Shown here: positions 10,565-18,448 of the stretch, one piece after another
Layout of the letters: every line of letters starts with the position of its first letter
Position numbering within the stretch: the stretch's first letter is position 1
From: Candidatus Omnitrophota bacterium
GTDB taxonomy: Bacteria; Omnitrophota; Gorgyraeia; JAGLLT01
Length of the DNA: 47,136 nt
Direction: 5' to 3'
Assembly (NCBI GenBank): GCA_030632085.1
Contig: DAOVJY010000007.1
Span: 8,001 to 55,136, forward strand
Made by a program: the position numbers and the translations under genes
The notes under the pieces: model-generated
The model's input: only the letters and a program-made list of their open reading frames with translations
What the model was told of the DNA's origin: nothing
Databases searched by the model: none

Positions 10565-12016
10565 TTGACTATAAAAAAGTTTATATTTAAGAACAATATT
10601 TTTATCAAGATCCTTATAACTTTGGCTGTAATTGTGGTCTTTAGATTTATACGTTTTATACCTTTGGTAACTATTAATTTGGGTGTAATTAAGAACATAA
10701 TAGGTGGTGGCGGTTTTGGTAGTTATGTTTCTATATTTACACTGGGTTTTTGGCCGTATTTGTCAGCTTGTATTATCCTGCAAATTGCCGGTGTCTTTAT
10801 CCCGCCATTAAAAAGAATGTACTTTAGTAGTGAGGCCGGCAGAAAAAAACTAGTTTCCTTGACTTTTATTTTGGCAATAATAATAGCTTTTATTCAAGGT
10901 TTGGATATATCAAGCGCTTTATATAAAAACTTATTTTTATGGCAAGCATTATTAATTCAGAATAAAATCATTTTCATTTGTGTTTCATCTTTAAGTTTTG
11001 CGGCGGGTTTGATTATTCTTATTTGGTTGGCCCAGATTATAAGCAGATGGGGCATTGGAAACGGTATTCCTATATTAATTGTATCATCCATTATAGCTGA
11101 GATAGTAAATAATATACGTTTAGCTAGCTCAAGCGGTGAAGGTAGTTTTTTCTCTCAGTTTACGCTCATTTATATCTATATTGCAGCTATAATACTAGTT
11201 ATATTTTACAGCTATGTTACTGATCTTCAAAGAAAAGTATATGTTAATTTTAAAGATAAAAATAAAACCATCATGACGAAAACTTATATACCCATGAGAA
11301 ACTCTTGGGCTGGAAGAATGCCGCTTGCAATTGCCATAGGGGCCATCTGGCTGCCATTTCGTTACCTGGCATATCGCGAGAATAACTTTATTTATTCTAT
11401 CGCCGAAAAACTCTCATCATCAAACTTAGTTTATATTTCCAGCTTATTTATATTAGTAATGATTTTTACCTTTATGTATACTGCTATTATATATAAGCCG
11501 GGTTACATTCTTAATACCTTAAAGAAATATAAAGCTAAATTTAACGGAATTGACGAGAAGGAAACCGGCAATTTTTTAAAAAGAAGTGGTTTAATTTGTG
11601 CATTTGGGTCAGGTTTATTTCTTTTTTTTGTTGCCGCTTTGCCGGCATTGACGCAGATGTTTCTAGCGAAGCAACCTTGTGAGATAAATGAAGGAAGTAA
11701 TGTTATGGCGGCTACTTTAAGCGGTGTGGGTTTATTAGTGATAGTGGGTGTTATAATTGACGTTAAGCGGCAAATTAAAGCTTATCATCAAATGCAAAGG
11801 TCAGATGTTAAAGATTGGTCTCTTTGCTATACTGCCATAGATGAAATTGAAGCTAACATAAAAAAGGGTTTTTTGCAAAGCAAAGGAATTCCTGCAGTCG
11901 TCAAGCCTTATCAGTTTACCTGGGGCATGCCTATTAGAACCGCAATTGACAAATTTGAAGTTTATGTCAGGAGATCGGATAATGATTTAGCACGAGACTA
12001 CCTTACTAATATCTAG
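10565..12016 (+). CDS. Divergent SecY-like translocon channel with C-terminal DUF2007-like domain
   Basis: 483 residues with about ten membrane segments. SecY hallmarks are recognisable: SIFTLGFWPYLSACIILQI (57-74), GRKKL (92-96), WGIGNGIPILIVSSII (162-177), the PMRNSWAGRMPLAIA loop-to-helix (243-257), and GVGLLVIVGVIIDVKRQIKAY (387-407). The cytosolic loops that contact the ribosome and SecA are divergent: the first lacks the usual RR-containing stretch, and the second (about 311-340) lacks the IPG-x-RPG motif. After the last helix, residues 416-483 form an extra soluble domain (WSLCYTAIDEIEANIKKGFLQ, then GIPAVV, FEVYVRR, ARDYL) that resembles DUF2007 'signal-transducing' domains. TTG start with GGAGAGGGG upstream. 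I infer a second, specialised SecY; the canonical secY is expected elsewhere. Confidence 0.82.
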   Translation: MTIKKFIFKNNIFIKILITLAVIVVFRFIRFIPLVTINLGVIKNIIGGGGFGSYVSIFTLGFWPYLSACIILQIAGVFIPPLKRMYFSSEAGRKKLVSLTFILAIIIAFIQGLDISSALYKNLFLWQALLIQNKIIFICVSSLSFAAGLIILIWLAQIISRWGIGNGIPILIVSSIIAEIVNNIRLASSSGEGSFFSQFTLIYIYIAAIILVIFYSYVTDLQRKVYVNFKDKNKTIMTKTYIPMRNSWAGRMPLAIAIGAIWLPFRYLAYRENNFIYSIAEKLSSSNLVYISSLFILVMIFTFMYTAIIYKPGYILNTLKKYKAKFNGIDEKETGNFLKRSGLICAFGSGLFLFFVAALPALTQMFLAKQPCEINEGSNVMAATLSGVGLLVIVGVIIDVKRQIKAYHQMQRSDVKDWSLCYTAIDEIEANIKKGFLQSKGIPAVVKPYQFTWGMPIRTAIDKFEVYVRRSDNDLARDYLTNI

Positions 12017-12071
12017 TTTCTCTAATGATTTATCAAGCAATATTTTACCTGCAAAAGGCAACTGTGCAAAC

Positions 12072-12100
12072 TTGACATGTATACAACATTTTGTTACACT
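12072..12100 (+). promoter_or_regulatory. Sigma-70 promoter for the PilM-like/secretin-like pair
   Basis: A perfect -35 TTGACA (12072-12077), a 17-base spacer and TACACT (12095-12100) as the -10. The 124-base gap after the secY-like gene and an AGAAGGA ribosome site before the ATG at 12141 fit a new transcription unit here. Confidence 0.6.
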
Positions 12101-12140
12101 TAATGTTATGTGTATGCAAATGTGTGTAGAAGGATATTAA

Positions 12141-13442
12141 ATGCCAAAGGCAACTGTAGTCAGTATAACATCAGATTCATATAAAGTGGCCGCTTTTAGG
12201 CAGGAAGGGTCTTTTAGAAAGCACCTTCTTTCCTATAAAGCACATTCTGCGGATGATTTTAGCTCGCAGAAATATTTAGAATCAAAGAAACATCTTTCAA
12301 AAACAAACGTCTCTGCGATTATTTCAAGAGATATGTGTGCTGTTAGATATCTTAGTTTGCCTTCAACTGATCCACTTGAAATAGGTCGCATGGTGGAATT
12401 ACAAAAACCAAAACTTTTCCCTTTTAAGTATAGGCAGGCGATAGTGCAACCTATTATTTGTGAGTCTGACTCCAGCGGTATGTCCAGGGTAATGGTTGTA
12501 GTCATACCCACAAAAGTGCTTTACGAGAAGCTACAAGTTTTAAATTTAGCCGGGATATATCCAAAAAGCCTCTATTTGAGTTCTTTAGTTTTATTTGAAA
12601 GATTTAATGAGAAGTTTGCTCAGATGGATGCCCATAAAAAAAATTGTTTAATTCTTAACATTGAAAATAACAGCTTAGATATAATCATTTCTAAAAAAGA
12701 AAGTCTGGTGTTTACCTATGGAGCTCAGTTGCTATATGACAGGCAAGCAGCTTGCACCAGAATTATAAATGATTTAGAAAGAGCTATAAAGATTTTCAGA
12801 AAAGACCATCGGGAAGAAGTCCAGAGGATAATTATAAACTCAAGTTCTTATACGGCGAATTTATTAAGTGTTATAGAAAACAGAATGCATATTAAGAGTA
12901 TTGTTAGCAACACGCTTGAATTAATGGAAGCAGCCAGTCAGATACAATCCAGGAGAAGGCAACTTTTAGATATAATGCCTGAAGAAGTCTTAAGGGTAAA
13001 TATGGCATATAAAATTAAAAAGTTTATTTTATTGCCTGGATTTTCATTACTTATAGTTGTGGCATTATTTTTCGGTCTTTTTTGTTCATATTTATCCCGG
13101 AATAAGATTGATATAAAAACTTCAAATAAAACCCAGAATTTATTACTGATTACCGCGGAAGCATCGTTAGGGGAAGATTCCCGGAAAGCAATTTATGAAA
13201 AACCCCCTTCAGCTGATGCCTATATAAAGCCCGAGGCGATATTGATTGATACTGAAAATATTAAATTAATTGGGGTAATGCTATCAACTGATGATAAACA
13301 TGCCCTTATAAAAGATATTAAAAAAGACAAAGTTTTCAGGTGTGGCCTAGGTGATAAGGTTTTAGGCGGCAAGGTAGAAAGAATAGAGTTTAATAAGGTT
13401 ATAATAAAGAATAATTTTGAAAAGATTGAGCTTTTTATGTAG
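12141..13442 (+). CDS. PilM/PilN/PilP-like fusion (GspL-GspC-like) inner-membrane protein
   Basis: A 433-residue protein. Residues 1-275 resemble the actin-like PilM/GspL fold: an SGASKxxx-less start (VSITSDSYKVAAF), a CAVRYLSLPSTDPLEIGRMVELQ segment typical of PilM-like proteins, and a second half with DLERAIKIFR. LLDIMPEE (275-282) resembles the PilN N-terminal 'NLLP' motif and leads into one membrane helix (296-317). After a linker, residues 370-433 match the PilP/GspC homology region: IKLIGVML, HALIKD, CGLGDKV, VERIEFNKVIIK. In type IV pilus and type II secretion systems these parts form the inner-membrane platform and the link to the secretin. Here the platform-to-secretin chain seems collapsed into one polypeptide, with PilO and most of PilN absent. 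It is 6 bases from the secretin-like gene. Confidence 0.7.
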   Translation: MPKATVVSITSDSYKVAAFRQEGSFRKHLLSYKAHSADDFSSQKYLESKKHLSKTNVSAIISRDMCAVRYLSLPSTDPLEIGRMVELQKPKLFPFKYRQAIVQPIICESDSSGMSRVMVVVIPTKVLYEKLQVLNLAGIYPKSLYLSSLVLFERFNEKFAQMDAHKKNCLILNIENNSLDIIISKKESLVFTYGAQLLYDRQAACTRIINDLERAIKIFRKDHREEVQRIIINSSSYTANLLSVIENRMHIKSIVSNTLELMEAASQIQSRRRQLLDIMPEEVLRVNMAYKIKKFILLPGFSLLIVVALFFGLFCSYLSRNKIDIKTSNKTQNLLLITAEASLGEDSRKAIYEKPPSADAYIKPEAILIDTENIKLIGVMLSTDDKHALIKDIKKDKVFRCGLGDKVLGGKVERIEFNKVIIKNNFEKIELFM

Positions 13443-13448
13443 GAGAAA

Positions 13449-14186
13449 TTGATGCTTAAAAGATATTTTTGTTTGCTGGTTGCAATAACGTGTATTTTGC
13501 TATATTCAATTGCGGGACTATCTGCGGAGAAGCAGACAAATGAGTACAATGATTTATTGGTATCTATTAATGTAAAGGATGCCGATATAGTTGATGTGTT
13601 GAAAATGATAGCTGAGCAGAGCGGATTGAACATTATTGCGGGTAAAAATGTTAAAGGTAAAGTATCCATAACTTTTAGAGAGACGCCGGTTTTTAATGCT
13701 TTAGTGTCAATTTTAGAAGTTAATAATTATACTTACACAAATGATAATGATGTAATTAAAATTTACACGCACCGGGATAAAATGCTTTTAAATGATTCTA
13801 AAGAGCTTGAGGCAGCTATATTTAGTTTGCAAAATATCAAAGTTGCTGATGTGGAGCCGGTACTCATGACTCTTAAATCTCAACGCGGGAAAATTCAGAT
13901 TAACGCCAGGTTGAATCAAATTATAGTTTATGATTTGCCGCGCAAGGTTGAGAAGATGCGAGAAATAGTTATGAGCATGGATTCTAAGAGGCTTATTGAA
14001 AAGCATTATGTTTTGAATTATGCTGACGCCAAGCAGGTGGAAGAAAGACTAAGAGAAGCCTTTCCGGAAAGTGTTGTTCATATTTATGTAGATGAGATAA
14101 CACACAGTTTGGTAATTGAGGCAGTCCCTATGTTTATCGAAGAAATTGATGGTTATATTGCCAGATGGGATAAACCTTCAAGCTAG
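13449..14186 (+). CDS. Secretin N-domain protein lacking the pore domain (PilQ/GspD-like)
   Basis: 245 residues, exported: a signal peptide covers about 1-25 (LSA end). Residues 35-107 form an N0/STN-like module (INVKDADIVDVLKMIAEQSGLNIIAG, with GKVSITF and DNDVIKIY). Residues 121-178 are an N1-type secretin module (FSLQNIKVADVEPVL, LNQIIVYDLPRKVEKMREIV). A second N-type module spans 184-243 (YVLNYADAKQVEERLREAF, THSLVIEAVP, IDGYIARWD). It then stops at a clean TAG; the ring-forming secretin domain that follows in PilQ or GspD is missing. No continuation lies downstream, where tRNA-Ala follows. It may act as a periplasmic adaptor between the preceding PilP-like tail and a separate secretin. 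Confidence 0.8.
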   Translation: MMLKRYFCLLVAITCILLYSIAGLSAEKQTNEYNDLLVSINVKDADIVDVLKMIAEQSGLNIIAGKNVKGKVSITFRETPVFNALVSILEVNNYTYTNDNDVIKIYTHRDKMLLNDSKELEAAIFSLQNIKVADVEPVLMTLKSQRGKIQINARLNQIIVYDLPRKVEKMREIVMSMDSKRLIEKHYVLNYADAKQVEERLREAFPESVVHIYVDEITHSLVIEAVPMFIEEIDGYIARWDKPSS

Positions 14187-14272
14187 GTTTAGATAGAGGC
14201 TAAAATATCCCAGGTAACCCTTTTATTTACCTTGAATAATCAAAGCAAAGTGATAATATAAATATAAAATCT

Positions 14273-14348
14273 GGGCCGATAGTTCAGTTGGGAGAATGCC
14301 TGGTTCGCAATCAGGAGGTCGGGGGTTCGAGTCCCCCTCGGTCCACCA
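14273..14348 (+). tRNA. tRNA-Ala(CGC)
   Basis: A full cloverleaf of 76 bases with encoded CCA. The acceptor arms are GGGCCGA and TCGGTCC; they contain the G3:U70 wobble pair that is the alanine identity element. The discriminator is A. The anticodon stem CCTGG/TCAGG holds the loop TTCGCAA, so the anticodon CGC is at 14306-14308 (reads GCG). The T arm is GGGGG-TTCGAGT-CCCCC. The cupin gene starts 21 bases later and may be co-transcribed. Confidence 0.97.
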
Positions 14349-14369
14349 AATATAAAGGGAGGTTATCAA

Positions 14370-14645
14370 ATGGATGCAATTTTAGTTGAAAGTAACCCAC
14401 CTAAAGAAAAACTGGATGAAATGGGTGTTTTTTCGTGGCCTATTTGGGAGAAAGAAGTATCGCGCTTTAACTGGAGCTATGATGATAAAGAAACCTGCTA
14501 CCTCTTGGAGGGTCAAGTAGTAGTTGAGCTCGAAGGGGGTGAGCCGGTTGAATTTGGAGCGGGTGATTTAGTTGTTTTTGCGAAAGGGCTCAAGTGCGTT
14601 TGGGATATTAAAGAGGACGTAAAGAAACATTATAATTTTGGTTGA
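14370..14645 (+). CDS. Small cupin-domain protein (DUF861 / cupin_3 type)
   Basis: 91 residues, a single cupin barrel. Key stretches are WPIWEKEVSRFNWSYDDKETCYLLEGQVVVE (about 23-53) and the second motif FGAGDLVVFAKGLKCVWDI (about 61-79). The size and the WxxWxxE...F.W.Y...E..Y.LEG pattern are typical of the stand-alone cupin_3 group, whose substrates are mostly unknown; some bind metals. GGGAGG lies upstream of the ATG. It follows tRNA-Ala directly. No specific function can be given. Confidence 0.85.
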   Translation: MDAILVESNPPKEKLDEMGVFSWPIWEKEVSRFNWSYDDKETCYLLEGQVVVELEGGEPVEFGAGDLVVFAKGLKCVWDIKEDVKKHYNFG

Positions 14646-14684
14646 AAGAATTTTTGTTAATTTGAATATTGTTATAAAAAAAGT

Positions 14685-15323
14685 ATGATTATAAAATTAT
14701 TAAAAAGTAACTGGTTTTATCTTGTATTGGGAATGTCAATAGGTTTAATAATACTGCTGTTTTCTAAACCAGAGACTCCTGCTCCCCGATGTAAGAAGCC
14801 TATCGAACCTGATTACAGCTATTATAAGGTGGAAAGGGTTATTGATGGAGATACCCTACGCCTTGAAGACGGCAGGCAGGTGAGACTTCTGGGAGTAGAT
14901 ACCCCCGAATCAAAGCACTCGGAAGTACCTGTGCAGGTTTTTAGTAAAGAGGCCTATGAATTTAGCAGGCAGATGGTAGAAGGATTTGAAGTTAGATTAG
15001 AGCGCGATGTTGAGCCGACGGACAAATATGGCAGAACGTTGGCTTATATTTATCTTGAAGATGGGCGCATGTTAAATGAAGAATTGTTAAAACGTGGTTA
15101 TGCTTACGTCTTAAGATACTATCCTTTTAAGAAAAAAGCTGATTTTTTAAAAATACAAGATAAGGCTAGGCAAGAACAGCGCGGTTTATGGTCTTATAAT
15201 CTTTCACTCGGCAGATTAGCAATTATAGCTGAGAAATTTGATCAGTTGTCAGAAGTGGGTAAGCGTCAATTTGATGTAGAGCTGGATAAACTCATTGATA
15301 AATATCCAAAGAAAGAAGAATAG
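14685..15323 (+). CDS. Membrane-anchored thermonuclease (SNase-like)
   Basis: 212 residues. Residues 9-27 are a hydrophobic anchor. The nuclease domain covers about 46-170. Catalytic residues of the staphylococcal nuclease family are all recognisable: VIDGDT (D54), R67 in VRLLG, E75 in VDTPES and R117 in DKYGRTLAYIY, with the R-to-E spacing of 8 that the family uses. ARQEQRGLW closes the domain. It likely degrades extracytoplasmic DNA or RNA, facing the periplasm. The next gene, 3 bases downstream, encodes an anchored OB-fold-like protein, so the two may work together on nucleic acid at the membrane. Confidence 0.9.
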   Translation: MIIKLLKSNWFYLVLGMSIGLIILLFSKPETPAPRCKKPIEPDYSYYKVERVIDGDTLRLEDGRQVRLLGVDTPESKHSEVPVQVFSKEAYEFSRQMVEGFEVRLERDVEPTDKYGRTLAYIYLEDGRMLNEELLKRGYAYVLRYYPFKKKADFLKIQDKARQEQRGLWSYNLSLGRLAIIAEKFDQLSEVGKRQFDVELDKLIDKYPKKEE

Positions 15324-15326
15324 ATA

Positions 15327-15779
15327 ATGAGTTCAAATACAGATTTTTATAAGAAAGCCGGTTTTTTATTTTTGGGCGTGATAGTGGTTTTATTTGTCGC
15401 CAAATTTACAGTCTTAAAGCATAAGGTTACTTCTAATTCATATTCAAAAAGTAATAATCAAAATTATTCTTATGAGAAAGTTGATAAAGTTATAAATTGG
15501 CGAGAAGCTGATAAATATTACGGCAAAATTATAACCGTTGAAGGCACAATTATAAAGACATATAATTCAGGTAAGGCCTGTTTCCTGAATTTTCACTCAG
15601 ATTACAAAAGATACTTTACGGCTGTTATCTTTAAGTCAGCTTTTAGTAAATTTCCAAATAATCCACAAGATTACTATAAAAATAAAAAAGTTCAAATGAC
15701 AGGATTAATAAAAAATTATCAGGGAACACCTGAAATAATTTTAAATGACCCTTCTCAGATAAAGATTATAACGGATTAG
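15327..15779 (+). CDS. Membrane-anchored OB-fold-like protein of unknown function
   Basis: 150 residues. A single membrane helix (11-29) is followed by a Ser/Asn/Lys-rich linker and a beta-rich domain (about 56-147) with the pattern of an OB fold. Its strands include KIITVEGTIIKTYNSGKACFLNF, AVIFKS, KKVQMTGLIKNYQGTPEIILNDPSQI. This resembles the tRNA-anti/OB-type domains often found near thermonucleases. Substrate binding is inferred only. It lies 3 bases after the nuclease gene and 3 bases before the AMMECR1 gene. Confidence 0.65.
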   Translation: MSSNTDFYKKAGFLFLGVIVVLFVAKFTVLKHKVTSNSYSKSNNQNYSYEKVDKVINWREADKYYGKIITVEGTIIKTYNSGKACFLNFHSDYKRYFTAVIFKSAFSKFPNNPQDYYKNKKVQMTGLIKNYQGTPEIILNDPSQIKIITD

Positions 15780-15782
15780 TCT

Positions 15783-16337
15783 ATGTTGAGCGATAAAGAA
15801 AAAATGATATTAATTAATATTGTAAAGCAGGCAATAAAAGCGCGCTTGGATAATAATAAACTGCCTGATTTTTATTATGACCAGGAAGCTCTAAACCAGG
15901 AAGTAGGTGCTTTTATAACTTTAAAGATTGATGGGCAGTTAAGGGGGTGCGTTGGCGCGATAACCGCCAAAGAGCCGCTTCATAAAACCATTTCCGATAT
16001 GGCTCTTCAGGCCGCATTCCACGATCCGCGATTTTCCCCATTAAAGATGGATGAATATGATGGTCTGGAGGTTGAAATATCAGTTTTGACGCCATTTAAA
16101 AAAATTAAATCAATCAATGAAATAGAAGTTGGTAAACATGGGTTAATGATAAATAGGGAATATAATTCAGGATTACTTTTACCTCAAGTTGCCGCAGAGC
16201 ATGATTGGGATAGAAATACTTTCTTAGAGCATGCCTGTATTAAGGCCGGTTTAGGTATAGACGCGTGGAAAGATAATGGCGTTGAAATATTCATTTTCTC
16301 GGCTGAGATTTTTGGTTCAGGGGAGACGAAGGGATGA
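15783..16337 (+). CDS. amrA: AMMECR1 domain protein (AmmeMemoRadiSam protein A)
   Basis: 184 residues, a stand-alone AMMECR1 domain. The signature LRGCVG is at 53-58, followed by DMALQAAFHDPRFSPL and LEVEISVLTP, then LLLPQVAAEHDWDRNTFLEHACIKAGL and a final EIFIFSAEIF. In many prokaryotes it is found with a Memo-family protein and a radical SAM enzyme (the AmmeMemoRadiSam system), whose biochemical role is unsettled. Neither partner is in this window. Its stop overlaps the rsmE start (ATGA at 16334). Confidence 0.9.
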   Translation: MLSDKEKMILINIVKQAIKARLDNNKLPDFYYDQEALNQEVGAFITLKIDGQLRGCVGAITAKEPLHKTISDMALQAAFHDPRFSPLKMDEYDGLEVEISVLTPFKKIKSINEIEVGKHGLMINREYNSGLLLPQVAAEHDWDRNTFLEHACIKAGLGIDAWKDNGVEIFIFSAEIFGSGETKG

Positions 16338-17071
16338 GCAGATTTTTTTCACCTCCAGAGACCATAAAACAAGATATTCTCGAATTGGGCCCTGAAGAAG
16401 CCCATCATATTTGTAATGTTATGCGTCTTCGGGTTGAAGATGAAATAACTGTTTTTGATGGTAATAAAGAATATCTGGGGATAATCGAAAAAGTTTTACC
16501 TAAAAAAGTTATTATCAAAATACTATCCAGCCGCGCTTATTGCCTCAAAGATATTTTGAATATCACTCTAGCTATTGGTTTACCAAAATACAAAAAAATG
16601 GATTTAATTATCCAGAAAGCAACTGAACTAGGAGTAAAGAAAATCATACCCCTTATAACTCAAAGAAGCATAGTTAATTATAGCGGAGAAACGGCTTTAA
16701 AAAAAATTAAACGTTGGCAGCAAATAGCTGTCGCTGCCTGCAAGCAATCAGGCCGGATAGATATTCCCGAAATATCTCAGCCCCTCAAATTCAAAGATGC
16801 TGTTGGTATAAGTTGTGATTATGATATTTGTTTTACGGGCTGGGTAGGAGAGAAGACAGAATCACTTAAGGGATATTTAGATAAGAGTAAGGCGTCAAAG
16901 AGTTCTAAGATAATTTGTTTTATTGGGCCCGAAGGCGGGTTTAGTAAAAATGAAATAGATTTAGTTCGTGAAAATGCAATTGCTACGGTTTTTTTTGGCC
17001 AACAAGTCTTAAGGTGCGAGACGGCGGCCATGTATGTCCTATCGGTACTTTCATTTTACCTTGAGGGTTAA
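16334..17071 (+). CDS. rsmE: 16S rRNA (uracil-1498-N3)-methyltransferase RsmE
   Basis: 245 residues, the usual RsmE length. The N-terminal PUA-like domain (1-70) includes the EEAHHICNVMRLRVED region. The SPOUT methyltransferase domain includes GLPKYKKMDLIIQKATELGVKKIIPL, the AdoMet-binding knot loop GPEGGF (198-203) and LRCETAAMYVLSVL near the end. It methylates U1498 of 16S rRNA in the assembled 30S subunit. It overlaps the AMMECR1 gene by 4 bases and precedes mtaB by 2. Confidence 0.96.
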   Translation: MSRFFSPPETIKQDILELGPEEAHHICNVMRLRVEDEITVFDGNKEYLGIIEKVLPKKVIIKILSSRAYCLKDILNITLAIGLPKYKKMDLIIQKATELGVKKIIPLITQRSIVNYSGETALKKIKRWQQIAVAACKQSGRIDIPEISQPLKFKDAVGISCDYDICFTGWVGEKTESLKGYLDKSKASKSSKIICFIGPEGGFSKNEIDLVRENAIATVFFGQQVLRCETAAMYVLSVLSFYLEG

Positions 17072-17073
17072 GA

Positions 17074-18333
17074 TTGAAAAAAGTCTATTTAACTTCTTTA
17101 GGTTGCAAAGTTAACCAATATGAAATACAGCTTTTAATGGAGCAGTTTGAGGCTGCAGGCTGTGTTATTGTGTCTCAGCCGGAAGCGGCTGAAATATGTG
17201 TTATTAATACCTGCAGTGTAACCTATAATAGCGACAGAAAATCAAAGAAAGCTATTGAAAAAATTATACGGCTTAATCCTCAAGCCGAAGTGATTGTCTG
17301 TGGGTGTTGTGTGGATAATGAGTATAGTTCAGTTAACTCTATATTGGGACCAAAATATTTTGTATCTAATAAAAATAAGCTAAATATTCCAAACTTGTTA
17401 GGTTTAAATAAGAGTAATATTGTTAAAGGAATTAAGTCTTTTTCTCATAAGGGGAGAGGCTTTGTTAAAATTCAGGATGGTTGCGATAATTATTGTTCAT
17501 ATTGTATTGTGGCTTACACAAGAGGTAGTGCCCAAAGCCGTTCCCAGGATGATATATTAGAAGAAATTAAGCGGCTTACGGCAAATGGGTGTAAAGAGAT
17601 AGTTTTAACGGGGATTAATATAGGTTATTATGGCAAAGATACGAATTCCAGCCTTATTGGGCTTCTAAAGGAAGCGACGGCAATAAAAAACTTAGGCCGT
17701 TTGAGGCTAAGCTCTCTTAATCCTGATGATATTGACTTAAATTTAATAAAGTTTGTAAAAAATAGTCAAAAAATTTGCAAACACTTTCATGTGTCCGTTC
17801 AATCGGCAGATACCCGGATACTTAAACTGATGAATCGTAAATATACGGGTGAATATTTAGTTAAAACACTGCAGACTATTAGAAAAGAAATGCCTTCAGT
17901 AAGTTTTTCGGGAGATTTTATTTGCGGATTTCCGCAGGAAACTGATAATAATTTTAAAAAAACATTGAATTTAATTAATGATTTTGACTTTATCAGGTCT
18001 CATATATTTACATACAGCGATAGAAAGAAAACAGCAGCCTACAATTTTAGATCTAAAATTTCTGATAAGGTCAAAAAGGAAAGATCGAAAGTTCTTAAGG
18101 ATGCTTCTTATAAAGCCGCAAGTAGATACATTAATAAATTTATCAATCGGGAATTAGAGGTACTTATTGAGTATAAACTTGATGCAAAGACCGGTATGCA
18201 TCGCGGATATTCAGGCAACTATATAAAAACGTTAGTAGAAAACCTGCCAACGAATTTTAGAGGTCATTTAATTAAAGTAAGAGTATTAAAGGCTATAGAG
18301 AATCAACTGATTTCCCGCCCAAAAATACCTTAA
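17074..18333 (+). CDS. mtaB: tRNA (t6A37) methylthiotransferase MtaB
   Basis: Radical SAM enzyme that adds a methylthio group to t6A37 of ANN-decoding tRNAs. 419 residues from a TTG start that lies 2 bases after rsmE. The N-terminal UPF0004 domain has LGCKVNQYE (C11), NTCSVT (C47) and a CGCC stretch (77-80) for one Fe-S cluster. The radical SAM cluster is GCDNYCSYC (C137, C141, C144). The C-terminal region from about residue 355 looks like a TRAM domain. The CKVNQYE variant and length favour MtaB over MiaB or RimO. Confidence 0.93.
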   Translation: MKKVYLTSLGCKVNQYEIQLLMEQFEAAGCVIVSQPEAAEICVINTCSVTYNSDRKSKKAIEKIIRLNPQAEVIVCGCCVDNEYSSVNSILGPKYFVSNKNKLNIPNLLGLNKSNIVKGIKSFSHKGRGFVKIQDGCDNYCSYCIVAYTRGSAQSRSQDDILEEIKRLTANGCKEIVLTGINIGYYGKDTNSSLIGLLKEATAIKNLGRLRLSSLNPDDIDLNLIKFVKNSQKICKHFHVSVQSADTRILKLMNRKYTGEYLVKTLQTIRKEMPSVSFSGDFICGFPQETDNNFKKTLNLINDFDFIRSHIFTYSDRKKTAAYNFRSKISDKVKKERSKVLKDASYKAASRYINKFINRELEVLIEYKLDAKTGMHRGYSGNYIKTLVENLPTNFRGHLIKVRVLKAIENQLISRPKIP

Positions 18334-18393
18334 AAACTACCTTTTTTGACTAAAATCAGCCAAAATAGTTTAATTTGCTTTTTTCCTCACCCC

Positions 18394-18422
18394 TTGACAA
18401 AATTAGAGTTATATGGTATATT
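18394..18422 (+). promoter_or_regulatory. Strong sigma-70 promoter before cvpA
   Basis: TTGACA (18394-18399), 17 bases, then TATATT (18417-18422). The expected start point is about 18429, giving a leader of only about 20 bases before the cvpA ATG. This marks the start of the cvpA to rpoD unit. Confidence 0.75.
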
Positions 18423-18427
18423 TTTGC

Positions 18428-18443
18428 TACCTTATCTAAGGTA
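18428..18443 (+). promoter_or_regulatory. 16-bp perfect inverted repeat at the predicted transcription start, covering the ribosome site
   Basis: TACCTTA-TC-TAAGGTA. The right arm contains the only plausible Shine-Dalgarno sequence (AAGG, 18438-18441, seven bases before the ATG at 18449). It could act as a DNA operator at +1, or as an mRNA hairpin hiding the ribosome site; a two-base loop is too tight, so the RNA stem would open its inner pairs. Confidence 0.5.
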
Positions 18444-18448
18444 ATTAT

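Noticed and set aside
12233-13669. Minus-strand frames opposite the PilM-like and secretin-like genes
   Set aside because: They are antisense to recognisable domains, lack ribosome sites and show no family features. The same applies to the other antisense frames across the window.
13449-14186. Secretin gene broken by frameshift
   Set aside because: No secretin pore sequence was recognised in any frame before tRNA-Ala at 14273, so a short protein is more likely than a recent frameshift.
14232-14259. Promoter for tRNA-Ala (TTGAAT with TAATAT 16 bases later)
   Set aside because: Both boxes are weak in an A/T-rich stretch, so it was not listed as a feature.
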